A DNA stretch of 64,000 nt from Colwellia echini (GTDB taxonomy: Bacteria; Pseudomonadota; Gammaproteobacteria; Enterobacterales; Alteromonadaceae). Position numbers and translations under genes: made by a program. How positions within the stretch are numbered: position 1 is the first letter of the stretch; every line of letters begins with the position of its first letter. The notes below the pieces were generated by a model, which saw nothing but the letters and a program-made list of their open reading frames with translations, ran no database searches and was not told the DNA's origin. Location of the stretch: assembly GCF_002843355.2 (NCBI RefSeq), contig NZ_PJAI02000001.1, positions 310,001 to 374,000 on the forward strand. Reading direction: 5' to 3'. Shown here in pieces: positions 53,070-62,803 of the stretch.

Positions 53070-54488
53070 TTACATAACATTTATAGCCGCTGGGCGGTAT
53101 GCATCCATACGTTCCATTGCCTTACCTTCATACTCTCGTTTTAATTGCCATAGAGGCCGTTCTAGCGTTAATTCCCATTCAAAAATCTTCTTGTATAGCT
53201 CACGAACTTTCTCAGGATATTTATGAGCTAAATTGTTTAATTCACTTTCATCCAATTTAATATTATAAAGTTCTGCAGGGCGATCTGGATAACGTAATAA
53301 TTTCCAATCTCCATCTCGTACTGCTGCGCGAACTTCTTTTTTCCAAAAGAGTGTTGGGTGAGGGACTTCTGTTGTTTGATTATTTAAATAAGGCAGTAAA
53401 TTTACGCCATCTAGATCGTCTTCGGTGGAAATTTTTCCGCCTGCCGCAGTGACAAATGTAGGCAATAAATCCAGTGTACTAATAGGATGAGAATAGGACG
53501 AATCACCTTTAATTTTAGTTGGCCAACGGATAATGAAAGGTACTCTAATACCTCCTTCTAGATGATTTGCTTTGGTTCCGCTCAAAGGGAAATTTACAGA
53601 CGCATTAGTATCTGATGGCCCGCCATTATCATTGGTATACACGACAATGGTATTTTCATCCAAGCCTAATTGAGTTAATTTTTTAAGGATTTTTCCTACC
53701 GCGCGATCAAGTGCGATGGTCATGGCAGCAAGCTCTTTTCGCTTTCCGCTAAGCCCTTTTATTTTTGCTAAATCATCTGGGTGTGCTTCCATTGGGGTAT
53801 GGACGGCATTAAAAGAAACAAAAGCAAAAAATGGCGTGTCTTTGTTTCGTTCTATAAATTGATTTGCCTCTTCAGCCAAAAAGTCAGTCATGTATTGTTT
53901 GGGCTCTCGGTAATCACCAAAACCGTATTCTAGTTTTTCATTTTGTGGGACTTGCGGTAATTTTTTATCATCATATTCAAAATAGCTACGAGAACCTGTA
54001 CGAAAGCCAATAAACTCATCAAAACCACGTTTTAACGGGTGATATCGTTCGGCGTCACCTAAATGCCATTTACCAAAAATTGCGGTTCTGTAGCCAAGAG
54101 CTTTTAATCTATCTGCAAGAGTTATTTGATTAAGAGGTAACCCCATATCATCATAATCAAGTCCTGATTTACTCATGTAACCAGGTACATTGTTTTCTTC
54201 AAAACCAAATTTTTGTTGGTATTTTCCCGTTATTAAACCCGCACGAGAAGGTCCACAAACAGCTGCCGTAACATAAGCTTGCGAGAACCGAACTCCTTGG
54301 GAAGCGAGGTTGTCAATATTAGGCGTTAGGAAGTTATTGTTATTAACTGCTTTTTGAAAACTAAAATCGCTATAACCAGCATCATCAGAAAACAATAATA
54401 CAATGTTAGGTTTTTGAGGTTCTGCCCTAACTGATAACGACAGAATACTTAACAAGGCAGTTAACATCGTTTGCTTTACTTTATTCAT
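53070..54488 (-). CDS. S1-family sulfatase, periplasmic (C-type)
   Basis: A 472-residue exported sulfatase (signal peptide ending SVRAE). The motif is CGPSR with C78 in [14 protein letters not shown]. Metal-binding segments are [10 protein letters not shown] and [10 protein letters not shown], and GKWHLGDAE carries the conserved Lys/His. The sequence resembles the N-acetylgalactosamine-6-sulfatase/galactose-6-sulfatase branch often found in red-algal galactan loci. It forms a minus-strand operon with the sulfatase upstream (74 bp gap) and the SDR before that, all downstream of the operator at 56865. Confidence 0.9.
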   Translation of the reverse strand: MNKVKQTMLTALLSILSLSVRAEPQKPNIVLLFSDDAGYSDFSFQKAVNNNNFLTPNIDNLASQGVRFSQAYVTAAVCGPSRAGLITGKYQQKFGFEENNVPGYMSKSGLDYDDMGLPLNQITLADRLKALGYRTAIFGKWHLGDAERYHPLKRGFDEFIGFRTGSRSYFEYDDKKLPQVPQNEKLEYGFGDYREPKQYMTDFLAEEANQFIERNKDTPFFAFVSFNAVHTPMEAHPDDLAKIKGLSGKRKELAAMTIALDRAVGKILKKLTQLGLDENTIVVYTNDNGGPSDTNASVNFPLSGTKANHLEGGIRVPFIIRWPTKIKGDSSYSHPISTLDLLPTFVTAAGGKISTEDDLDGVNLLPYLNNQTTEVPHPTLFWKKEVRAAVRDGDWKLLRYPDRPAELYNIKLDESELNNLAHKYPEKVRELYKKIFEWELTLERPLWQLKREYEGKAMERMDAYRPAAINVM

Positions 54489-54562
54489 AAAAAATCACTC
54501 ACAAAAAATAAATTTGGGTACTTATCCAGTTTATGTACGATTTAAGTACCTTTTTTAACAGT

Positions 54563-56032
54563 CTACTTAATTACATAAGTTTTCTGCTCAGCCGCCGCTT
54601 TAAGCTGTTGTTGATATAAGTCATCAAAAAACTTCTTCTTAGCCTGGTCATATTCATATTTTTGTAAGTGTATGTTGTTAATGTTTTTTGCATTCCACTC
54701 GTTCCACAATTTTGCTAAGTGAGCCTGCTTTTCTGGGTATTGATCTACAATATTATTACGTTCAGTAGGATCTGTTTTCATATCAAAAAAACTTCTTCCA
54801 ACATTAGGCAATGGTTGACTTAAGTATTTTGAATCGACTGTACGAACAGCCCAGATGTTATCCGCTTCTTCTAATCGCCAGAATAAGGCTTGGTGAGGAG
54901 AGCCTTGTTTTTCACCGCTCGCATATGGAATGAGGTTAACCCCTTCAAGTTTTCCATCAGAAGCATCTGCGCCTGCAAGGGCAACTGATGTTGCAGCAAT
55001 ATCGAGTGAAGAAACTAAGCCATCAAATGTTGAGCCTTTAGGTATCTTTTTCGGCCAATGAGCAATAAAGGGGACATGCACACCGCCTTCTAATAAGGCA
55101 ACTTTGCCACGTCGAAATGGCGAGTTGTCTGCCCAATTAAAATCAGGTAACCATGCTTCTGGATAAACACCACCGTTATCAGATAGGAAAAAAATCAAGG
55201 TATTGTCTAATTTATTTTCTTTTTCTAGTGCATTAACAACCCTACCAATGCCTTCATCCATGGCATCTACCATGGCTGCATATATTCGACGTTCTCTGTT
55301 TTCAATATGTGAATATTTATCAATAAATTCCTGTGGTGCTTGTAAAGGAGCATGAGGTGCGTTGTAAGCCAGGTACATTAAAAAAGGTGTATCACCGCTA
55401 TTATTAATATATCGTGCAGCGTCATTACTTAATGCGGTTGTTAGGTATTCATCAAACTCTGCTACGCCAGTGTTTCTCATTATTGGCAGAGAATAACCGT
55501 CACCACCAACTTCTACTTCTCCTGGCATATAATTATGGCCACCGTCTAAAAAGCCATAAAAGTAATCAAAACCACGATTGTTTGCTTGAAAATGAGGGGC
55601 GCCACCTAAGTGCCATTTACCAAACGCTGCAGTTTTATAACCTACTTTCTGTAAACGTTTTGCAAAGGTTATTTCATCAAGGGGTAAGCCCATATGAGGG
55701 TCATCTGGAAGGTAAGACACATTATTTTCCATACCAAATCTTGCTTGTGATCTACCTGTTATTAACCCTGCACGTGAAGGGCCACAATAGGGGTGAGTAA
55801 CGTAACCATTGGTGAATTTGATACCATTATTGGCTAATTCATCAATATTTGGGGTTTGGATTTGTGTAGCACCTGTAAAACCGACATCGTTATAGCCAAG
55901 ATCATCAGCTAAAATTACGATAATATTTGGTCGGTTATCTGTTGTATTAACTTTTGCTATATCTTTAGCGTGAACTTGGCTATGAGCCATACTTAACAGT
56001 AAAGCTAACATTATAAAGTTACGAATATTCAT
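54563..56032 (-). CDS. S1-family sulfatase, periplasmic (C-type)
   Basis: A 489-residue exported sulfatase (signal peptide ending QVHAK). The motif is CGPSR with C83 in [35 protein letters not shown] and GKWHLGGAP provide metal and substrate contacts. It is related to, but clearly distinct from, the next sulfatase downstream, which suggests two different sulfate positions on the same oligosaccharide. It begins 45 bp after the SDR stop, in the same orientation. Confidence 0.9.
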   Translation of the reverse strand: MNIRNFIMLALLLSMAHSQVHAKDIAKVNTTDNRPNIIVILADDLGYNDVGFTGATQIQTPNIDELANNGIKFTNGYVTHPYCGPSRAGLITGRSQARFGMENNVSYLPDDPHMGLPLDEITFAKRLQKVGYKTAAFGKWHLGGAPHFQANNRGFDYFYGFLDGGHNYMPGEVEVGGDGYSLPIMRNTGVAEFDEYLTTALSNDAARYINNSGDTPFLMYLAYNAPHAPLQAPQEFIDKYSHIENRERRIYAAMVDAMDEGIGRVVNALEKENKLDNTLIFFLSDNGGVYPEAWLPDFNWADNSPFRRGKVALLEGGVHVPFIAHWPKKIPKGSTFDGLVSSLDIAATSVALAGADASDGKLEGVNLIPYASGEKQGSPHQALFWRLEEADNIWAVRTVDSKYLSQPLPNVGRSFFDMKTDPTERNNIVDQYPEKQAHLAKLWNEWNAKNINNIHLQKYEYDQAKKKFFDDLYQQQLKAAAEQKTYVIK

Positions 56033-56077
56033 ATATAAACCCTGTTTTAAAATTTTAAATTATGCAATAGAGCGCTA

Positions 56078-56773
56078 TTACCATGAAAGGGAATTGCCTA
56101 GCTCATCAAAAAAACCGCCACTTTGCGAAATGGTTAATTCTTCAATAGTGTTGGTGATATCAGTTACAGCTTGACTAACACTTGTTGGCGCCTCATCCCC
56201 ACCCATCGATGTTTTTACCCAGCCGGGGCTAATTGAGCAAACTGTTATTTGGCGTTCGGCTAGCTTTACGGCTAAACGTAGACTCAGCATGTTCACCGCT
56301 ACTTTACTCATACTATAACTTTCAAAGTCTTCTAAAGGTCCTATATGTTCATGCAATGAGGCAAGCCCTGAAGTTAATTGAATTACTTTTGCATTATTAC
56401 TAAGTAGTGGTGATATTGTTTGTGTAAGTAGAGCAGGAGCTATGGCATTAATGGTGAAACTTTTTATAAATGCTTGCTGAGTCCAATGGCCAAATTTTTC
56501 ATGTTCAGCGACACCAGCATTATTGAGTACCAAATCAACAGAGGAAGTGATCTTTGCTACTTTACTATATGAGTTATTAATAGACTCTTCACTTAAAAGA
56601 TCAATGTCAATATGATGGAAATGAGCCTTTTGTTTATCCGTTATTATATTTGATATTTCTATATCTGGCTTGACTCTAGATAAAGCAATAACCTGCCAAC
56701 CAGCAGACAAATAATGCTTACAAAACCCTAACCCTAAGCCTCTGTTTGCGCCTGTAATTACGACAGTTTTCAT
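56078..56773 (-). CDS. Short-chain dehydrogenase in sulfatase operon
   Basis: A 231-residue SDR of the small C-factor (CsgA)-like type: ITGANRGLGLGF cofactor motif, LNNAGV at about 86-91, and SYSMSKVAV with the catalytic Tyr and Lys. It is first in a transcript with two sulfatases, with a one-mismatch operator (56865-56874) about 90 bp upstream. Its substrate is unknown; a sugar aldehyde or ketone from galactan breakdown is a guess from position. The protein has no signal peptide while its two downstream neighbours are exported. Confidence 0.85.
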   Translation of the reverse strand: MKTVVITGANRGLGLGFCKHYLSAGWQVIALSRVKPDIEISNIITDKQKAHFHHIDIDLLSEESINNSYSKVAKITSSVDLVLNNAGVAEHEKFGHWTQQAFIKSFTINAIAPALLTQTISPLLSNNAKVIQLTSGLASLHEHIGPLEDFESYSMSKVAVNMLSLRLAVKLAERQITVCSISPGWVKTSMGGDEAPTSVSQAVTDITNTIEELTISQSGGFFDELGNSLSW

Positions 56774-56864
56774 TATATTCCTATTTTTATCTTGGTGTAT
56801 TTTTAAGTGGTATGTTTTTTTGAATGTATTATTTATATATGTATACTGCGTTTTATAATGTTAA

Positions 56865-56874
56865 TTGTCAACAA
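56865..56874. promoter_or_regulatory. Operator-like site TTGTCAACAA before SDR-sulfatase operon
   Basis: One mismatch to the palindrome, with symmetrical flanks AATTGTCAACAATT, about 90 bp upstream of the SDR start. Confidence 0.55.
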
Positions 56875-56945
56875 TTCAAAGAAGAGGAGAGGGAGGGAAT
56901 TAATTTTAATTGGTATAGTGAATTTTTTAACTACGATGGATAACA

Positions 56946-56990
56946 AAATAAAAGTAGCTTCAATAAATTAGAGGCTACTTTTATTTTGGG
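56946..56990 (-). terminator. Hairpin after SapC gene
   Basis: AAATAAAAGTAGC pairs with GCTACTTTTATTT around an AT-rich loop, just past the SapC stop. A/T tracts on both sides make it usable from either strand. Confidence 0.7.
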
Positions 56991-57011
56991 AAAGGTATAT
57001 GAGTTAGCTAA

Positions 57012-57752
57012 TTAATCATTAACCTCAACCGATACTCGTTGTCGCTTTAAGGTAATTAGTTTTTGCACATGACCTATTGAAGCAAGTAGCAAATAACAGG
57101 CTTGTAAATATCCTTTGCTATTTAATTCTTTTAAAGCTTCACTACTGAGCTGCTTGAGTGTTTCTTCGTTGATAGTGTAAATACCATCAAAACGTTTTTC
57201 CTTACTGCCAATTAAGTTTACAGTGAGTTGTATGGGTTCAATAAGGTTGTGCTCTGATAAAGTATTGATAAATGATTCTGTATTGATAATACCGTTTACT
57301 AACGTTGAAAGTAAGTTGTTCATTTGTTGCATATACGGGGTAATATTACCTTTTTCATCAAAGATCATTTCGCCAGTATCTTCTTGTACTCGCGCATTAG
57401 CCGTATTGATGGTAATTACTGTATTATCAGGGGTAGGTTGTTCTCCTTGTTTAGCATTTACACCCACCATAAAAGGTTGTCTTAATATGTGTAAAGGCAG
57501 GTAATTTGCTTGCCATTCGTTACCTTGTAAAAATAAATTCTCACCAACCTCAAAACCTAATAAGGCATTTAAACCAAATTGACCCGTATTATTGTCTTTT
57601 ATTAAACATATTGGGTATTCAAGAACTAATTTATGTAACTCTTGAGCAATAACTGGTACTAAATGAATATTTTCACCAAATTCAGCCCCGCGTCCAGTAA
57701 TAATACGGGTGTTTTTATGTATATTTTTATCCAATACTTCTAATGTAGTCAT
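57012..57752 (-). CDS. SapC-family protein
   Basis: A 246-residue protein of the SapC family, recognisable from the block around YPICLIKDNNTGQFGLNALLGFEVGENLF and the following LPLHILRQPF. The role is not established, though members are regularly encoded beside TonB-dependent receptors and tryptophan-halogenase-like proteins in marine and soil proteobacteria, which is the case here (16 bp after the flavoprotein gene). The family name comes from an S-layer-associated protein, but no S-layer domain is visible. It has no signal peptide. A stand-alone function in receptor regulation or glycan sensing is speculation. Confidence 0.82.
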   Translation of the reverse strand: MTTLEVLDKNIHKNTRIITGRGAEFGENIHLVPVIAQELHKLVLEYPICLIKDNNTGQFGLNALLGFEVGENLFLQGNEWQANYLPLHILRQPFMVGVNAKQGEQPTPDNTVITINTANARVQEDTGEMIFDEKGNITPYMQQMNNLLSTLVNGIINTESFINTLSEHNLIEPIQLTVNLIGSKEKRFDGIYTINEETLKQLSSEALKELNSKGYLQACYLLLASIGHVQKLITLKRQRVSVEVND

Positions 57753-57768
57753 GTTAAATTCCTTATAT

Positions 57769-59322
57769 TTATACAGTTTGTAAGCCGTAGCGTTGAATTT
57801 TATTCAGTAATTCTCGATTACTGGTCAATGATGATGTTAAGGCGTTACTTTGCATCAGATTTTTTTGAAAGTGCTGTTGTGCCATCTCAATACTTTGTGC
57901 TGACATACCTAAAGGGTTTGGCTCTGTTTTAAAGCCCATGCCATATAAAACATATTGATAACTGGCTGCTGGAAAAATTTCTAATGATTGTTCAAAGTCG
58001 TTATCGCAAGGGAATTGATATTTCCATAGCTCAAGTTGTTCTTGCAATCGCTCTGAAACTGTATCGGTGTTTTGATGATCAAGCCAAAATTGGCTATCGG
58101 TACGTTTAGTTAATGTATAATGGAGCTTTAAAAAGTCAATAATACGTTGCCATCGATAAGTGAAGGTTTCGTTATAACGTTTTGCTAATATATCCATAGC
58201 AAAACGGTTTGTAGGTAATTGATCGGCAATCATTTGTGCTGATATTTCTATTAATAGTATGGCTGATGCTTCAAGCGGCTCTAAGAAACCAGCGGACAAA
58301 CCTATTGCAACACAATTCTTTTCCCAAAAACGTTGACGATGACCTGCCTTAATTGGAATACTTCTAAATGTTAACTTTTCAGGCTCCGCTACCGTAGGTT
58401 TTAAGTAATTTAATAATTCTTGATGTGCTTGGTCTTCACTAATATGATTATTTGAATAAACACTGCCAACACCACGCCTTGTTGATAAACCAATATCCCA
58501 AATCCATCCAGCTGATTGTGCCGTTGAGAGTGTATGAGATTGAATAGGGCTATCTTCTTGTTTGTAAGGAACTTGTACTGCAATAGCTTGATTGGCAAAT
58601 AAACTATCTTCGCAAGAAATAAAGGGTACTTTAAAATGTTTCCCTAGTAATAAAGCGTTAAAACCTGTGCAATCTATGAATAAGTCGCCTGAAATTAGTC
58701 CGTTTTCTTTTGTGGTAACTGACGCAATATCGCCGTTATCAAGACTGTTAATTTGACAAACATCATCAACAATATGTTTAACATCTAACTGTGATTTACA
58801 GTGATTTTTAAGAAACTCAGAAAATGAACCTGCGTCTAAATGGTACGCATAATTAGCTTGTGCGAGGTACTCAGCAGTTGTTATGTGTTTTGGTGCTAAA
58901 CCTAATTCACAAATAGCTTCTTGAGGACAAACCGATTGAGCGAATGATTGTTGTGAGTTTGATGCCAGCCAATGAGGCGTTAGATCTATTTGGTTATGGC
59001 CTTGAGGTAAGATCAATGGATGATAATAAAAGTCATCATCTTTACCGGTAACCCATTTACAAAATTTAGCTCCTTGTTTAAAAGATACATGACATTGACG
59101 GATAAAATCAGTTTCTTTTATGCCCATATTTTTTAACGTGTTACGCATGGTCGGCCAAGTACCTTCACCTACACCAACGATGGGTACACGGGCTGATTCT
59201 ATTAAGGTAATTGAATAACCAGAGCTGACTTTCTTTTTTAAACTAGCGGCTAGGGTACCTGCAGTAATCCAGCCAGCTGTGCCGCCACCTACAATAACAA
59301 TATTTTTTACATTACTTGTCAT
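57769..59322 (-). CDS. Tryptophan-halogenase-like flavoprotein
   Basis: A 517-residue FAD-binding protein of the tryptophan halogenase family. The dinucleotide-binding GGGTAGW (about 12-18) is present, and the lysine that forms the lysine-chloramine in PrnA has an equivalent, K82 in SFKQGAKF. The WxWxIP motif appears as W273-I-W275-D-I-G, with Gly in place of Pro. The proteins near TonB receptors form a branch whose true reaction is unknown; halogenation of a natural product is not implied. It lies 16 bp before sapC and follows the receptor gene after a terminator. Confidence 0.85.
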   Translation of the reverse strand: MTSNVKNIVIVGGGTAGWITAGTLAASLKKKVSSGYSITLIESARVPIVGVGEGTWPTMRNTLKNMGIKETDFIRQCHVSFKQGAKFCKWVTGKDDDFYYHPLILPQGHNQIDLTPHWLASNSQQSFAQSVCPQEAICELGLAPKHITTAEYLAQANYAYHLDAGSFSEFLKNHCKSQLDVKHIVDDVCQINSLDNGDIASVTTKENGLISGDLFIDCTGFNALLLGKHFKVPFISCEDSLFANQAIAVQVPYKQEDSPIQSHTLSTAQSAGWIWDIGLSTRRGVGSVYSNNHISEDQAHQELLNYLKPTVAEPEKLTFRSIPIKAGHRQRFWEKNCVAIGLSAGFLEPLEASAILLIEISAQMIADQLPTNRFAMDILAKRYNETFTYRWQRIIDFLKLHYTLTKRTDSQFWLDHQNTDTVSERLQEQLELWKYQFPCDNDFEQSLEIFPAASYQYVLYGMGFKTEPNPLGMSAQSIEMAQQHFQKNLMQSNALTSSLTSNRELLNKIQRYGLQTV

Positions 59323-59386
59323 TATTAATAACCCTTTTAACTAACTTAACTAATTCAACGGATTTAAACTAATATTAAATTTTTAT

Positions 59387-59416
59387 AAAAAAAGGGGTAC
59401 TCTAATTAGAGTACCC
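59387..59416 (-). terminator. Terminator after TonB-dependent receptor
   Basis: On the minus strand GGGGTACTCTAATTAGAG and TACCCC form a perfect stem followed by seven Ts. Confidence 0.92.
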
Positions 59417-59449
59417 CCCATTTAATGAATGTTTTCTAATGATTAATGA

Positions 59450-62230
59450 TTAGAAAACAGCTCTAACACCAACATTATAACGGGCACCATATTGTTCAAA
59501 GTCAACAATTTGATTTGAGAATCGGCTATGGCGGCGAGTATCTTCTTCAGTGATGTTTAAACCGTCAATAAATATAGAAACTGAGTCATTAATATCATAA
59601 CTCGCTGAAATATCAATTTGAGAATAAGCTTCAGTGAATACAGGGCTACTACCAGCAAGTAACAAGAAGTCATCACGCCAGTTATAAGCTACACGGATTT
59701 CAAATGATTCATTCTCATAAAAACCGACTAAGTTAGCGGTATCGCTTAAACCGGTAATCGCAAACTGGTTATCTAGAGAATAAGGGTCATATTCATCAGC
59801 TGTATTTACTATCGTATAGTTAGCTATAGCACCAAAACCAGTATCACCAAATATGTTTTGAATGTTTAACTCCCACCCGTCTACAGTAGTACTGTCTTGA
59901 TTAATTGGCGTGGTCACTGTCCATATAATAGCTGGATCTTGTGGTTGAGACAGACAATCTGGATCTGGATCAGAATTAGAGCCGCTTGGACATATTCCGC
60001 GTGGGTTTATACTTGGATTAGTTAATGGACCATTTACGCCATTAATTACTCTATCTTCTTCACCAGTACCTATATAGTTATCAACATCTTTGCTGAAATA
60101 TCCAATTGAAGCATAACTACCTTCGGCATAATAATACTCTAAAGAGAAATCGAAGTTATCGGCAAGGTAAGGTAATAGTCCTGGGTTACCTTGTGATGCT
60201 CTAAAAGGCCCTGTTGAAAAATGGTCATTTAGAGATGTTGCCGGGAACATAGCATCAATGGTACTTCTTGATAGTGTCTTACTGTAAGAAAAACGAGTAA
60301 TTAAATCATTAGTAACTTGTAAACTTAAGTTAACACTTGGTAAGGTACTCGTATAATCACCAGATAAATTACTTGAGACATTTGGAGTATCAGGTAGGAC
60401 ATATTCAGACATTTCAAGGTCAGTTATCCAGTTAAACCCTACTACAGGAGGGACGACTGAATAAGAAGTTACATCAGTATCTTCATAACGAACGCCTAAA
60501 TTAGCGATAAATGTCATATCATAAATTTCAGTGATAAAATCAACAGCAAGATATACTGCGATTGTATCTTCTTCCATACCATTAGTTTTTAATGTTGGAT
60601 CATTTAATAAATTTTGGTTATCAAGTAAATCGAAAAATTGAACAGCGCTATAATCTATATGTTGTTGGAAGCCGATTTCACCGGGAACAAGCGTCATATC
60701 AAGCTCGCTAAGATCCATACCACTAACATTCCAGTTAGCTTCTTCTCTTAACGTAGTATCAACAGTATAAACAGTATTTTGCACACCAAAATGAATAGCC
60801 TCTAGCGCCGCGTCGCCATTACTTTGCCAAGTACCACCAAGTGCAACTTGTTGAATATTATTTTCAATTTCGTAGCCACGTCTTTGATATATATCACCGA
60901 CAATGTTTTCTCGAGCATATGGGTCGCCACCAGGCAAAGCTGAAGCATCATAACCAACCATAGGCATATCAGATGTGAAGTCAGCACTGATATCTACAAG
61001 TTGTCCAGGATTTTTCATATTCGCGATACTTTCTGCGGGCTGTGCTCCTGGATTAGAGTGTGAAGTAGAGTCGTGAGCATCTAACGTAAAGGTTAAAGAG
61101 TCTGTTGCCATCCACTCAATGTTAAGACCAAGAGAATCATTTTTTGTTTCAAAGTTATACTCCCACGCCCAAAAGTTTAATTCATCATTTTCACGTGCAG
61201 GATTGATAATAGTACCATTGGCATCGGCTGTACCGGTTTCAATATTATCAAACCAGAAACTACTACGAGTCATTGAGTTGCTACGTTCTAAGCGAGATAA
61301 GAAATACTCGACAGAGGCAACAATGGTGTCTGTTGGTGCCCATTGTAATGCTACTTGGGCATTTGTACGTGTACGCTCATTGTGTGAATAATCTGAGTCA
61401 ACGGTATTTACACCCCAGGTAGTTTTATCAGGGTTTAATGCGGTATTAATATTACTTTTATCAATATTGCCTGCTACTTGTGCTGGAAAGTTAGTATTCC
61501 AACCTGATTGAGTACCTATACGTTTACTTTCACTATTGAGTTCAGCATACGAAGCGGCTACTAAAATACCAAAAGTATCGTCAAGGAATGTATTACTGAT
61601 CATACCTGAAAACTCAGGGGTTACATTATCAACAGTGGTATCTACAACAGCTTTAACACTCGCTGTAGCCTTAAATCCATCATAATCAAATGGTTTCGCG
61701 GTTTGAATGTCAATAACTGCACCAATGCCGCCTGAATCCAGATCAGCACGGCCAGTTTTGAATACTTCTACTGCAGACACAGCATCTGAGCTGATTTCGT
61801 TAAAATTAAAACTACGATCAATCCCCTCAGATTGTAGAGCAGAAGAGTTAGGCATTTGTCTGCCATTGAGTGTTACTAAGTTAAAATCTGGACCAAAACC
61901 ACGCACCGTAACTCCATTACCTTCATTATTAGTACGGTCAATCGAAACACCTGTAATACGTTGTAATGATTCTGCTAAGTTTGCGTCGGGGAACTTACCG
62001 ATATCTTCAGCAGAAATAGCATCAACAACACCTGTTCCAGTACGTTTCATTTGTGCTGATTTACTCAATGAACCAAGCATACCGGTTACTTGAATTACTT
62101 CAACATCCTTAATCATGCTCTTTTCGGTACTACTTTCTGCAGCATGTAATTGAGTTATCGAACCCGCACTCGCCAGTAAAATTGCTGTTGACAGTGCAGT
62201 TCTTCGAAATTTTGTTGTGTTTATTTTCAT
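59450..62230 (-). CDS. TonB-dependent outer-membrane receptor
   Basis: A 926-residue receptor from the ATG at 62230; a longer reading starts at 62290, but the 62230 start has GGGA before it and an ideal signal peptide (KFRRTALSTAILLASAGSITQLHA). The plug domain (about 40-170) shows EDIGKFPDANLAESLQRITG and RGFGPDFNLVTLNGR, which are characteristic of the carbohydrate-type TonB receptors of marine gammaproteobacteria, and the protein ends in an aromatic-terminated beta-strand (VGVRAVF). It should move agaro- or porphyran-oligosaccharides across the outer membrane using TonB energy. A perfect operator lies about 140 bp upstream of this start. The receptor is separated by a terminator from the flavoprotein-sapC pair. 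Confidence 0.92.
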   Translation of the reverse strand: MKINTTKFRRTALSTAILLASAGSITQLHAAESSTEKSMIKDVEVIQVTGMLGSLSKSAQMKRTGTGVVDAISAEDIGKFPDANLAESLQRITGVSIDRTNNEGNGVTVRGFGPDFNLVTLNGRQMPNSSALQSEGIDRSFNFNEISSDAVSAVEVFKTGRADLDSGGIGAVIDIQTAKPFDYDGFKATASVKAVVDTTVDNVTPEFSGMISNTFLDDTFGILVAASYAELNSESKRIGTQSGWNTNFPAQVAGNIDKSNINTALNPDKTTWGVNTVDSDYSHNERTRTNAQVALQWAPTDTIVASVEYFLSRLERSNSMTRSSFWFDNIETGTADANGTIINPARENDELNFWAWEYNFETKNDSLGLNIEWMATDSLTFTLDAHDSTSHSNPGAQPAESIANMKNPGQLVDISADFTSDMPMVGYDASALPGGDPYARENIVGDIYQRRGYEIENNIQQVALGGTWQSNGDAALEAIHFGVQNTVYTVDTTLREEANWNVSGMDLSELDMTLVPGEIGFQQHIDYSAVQFFDLLDNQNLLNDPTLKTNGMEEDTIAVYLAVDFITEIYDMTFIANLGVRYEDTDVTSYSVVPPVVGFNWITDLEMSEYVLPDTPNVSSNLSGDYTSTLPSVNLSLQVTNDLITRFSYSKTLSRSTIDAMFPATSLNDHFSTGPFRASQGNPGLLPYLADNFDFSLEYYYAEGSYASIGYFSKDVDNYIGTGEEDRVINGVNGPLTNPSINPRGICPSGSNSDPDPDCLSQPQDPAIIWTVTTPINQDSTTVDGWELNIQNIFGDTGFGAIANYTIVNTADEYDPYSLDNQFAITGLSDTANLVGFYENESFEIRVAYNWRDDFLLLAGSSPVFTEAYSQIDISASYDINDSVSIFIDGLNITEEDTRRHSRFSNQIVDFEQYGARYNVGVRAVF

Positions 62231-62369
62231 GTCTATTCCCGTGATATGTTTAAAACAGTAATGAATGGAGGTAGTTTTTCTATGCCGCATTAGATTACGT
62301 ATTATTTTTTGTTTACTTTTAATGCATAACTAAATATCTCACAACGTAATGATTACTGTCAAACATTAA

Positions 62370-62379
62370 TTGTTAACAA
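62370..62379. promoter_or_regulatory. Putative operator, perfect TTGTTAACAA, before TonB receptor
   Basis: Perfect palindrome 139 bp upstream of the preferred receptor start (79 bp from the alternative start). Confidence 0.63.
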
Positions 62380-62803
62380 AAACAGTATTTAAAGAATCGT
62401 TTACTTTAAATAACATGAAAGGATTTCGGTGTTAATTTATAGCCGTACTATCTACTTGGTGTTTTTTTTATACGTAGGAGGAATGGTTAAATACAAGGCA
62501 CTTATCGAGAATAAGAGAATATCCATCAGGTTGTGTTTTTTAGAACGCACTAGGCGTGGGGCGGAAACTGAATCAAAATGTGTCAAGAAAGTCGCGATTA
62601 TGTGAATTACTTCAATGTATTATATTGGTTTCTGATTGTGGCTTAAGTAAGCGTAAAATTTATAATAATCTTTCCGTGTGTTGTTGAGTTAGTTGAACGC
62701 TAACAACTTGCTCTATTTGCTGAGAAATTAACTGTGTTATTTAAAACATTACCGTTAGAGCTGGCGAGTAATGTCTCGTCAGCTAACAGCGAGTAGCCAA
62801 TTT
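62380..62803. other. Non-coding region between receptor and SMP-30 genes
   Basis: About 420 bp with no convincing gene, RNA or repeat. It contains the 3' end of the SMP-30 transcript and the receptor promoter. Confidence 0.3.

Noticed and set aside
57769-59322. Natural-product halogenation cluster
   Set aside because: No peptide synthetase, polyketide or indole-modifying genes nearby; the neighbours are a TonB receptor and SapC.
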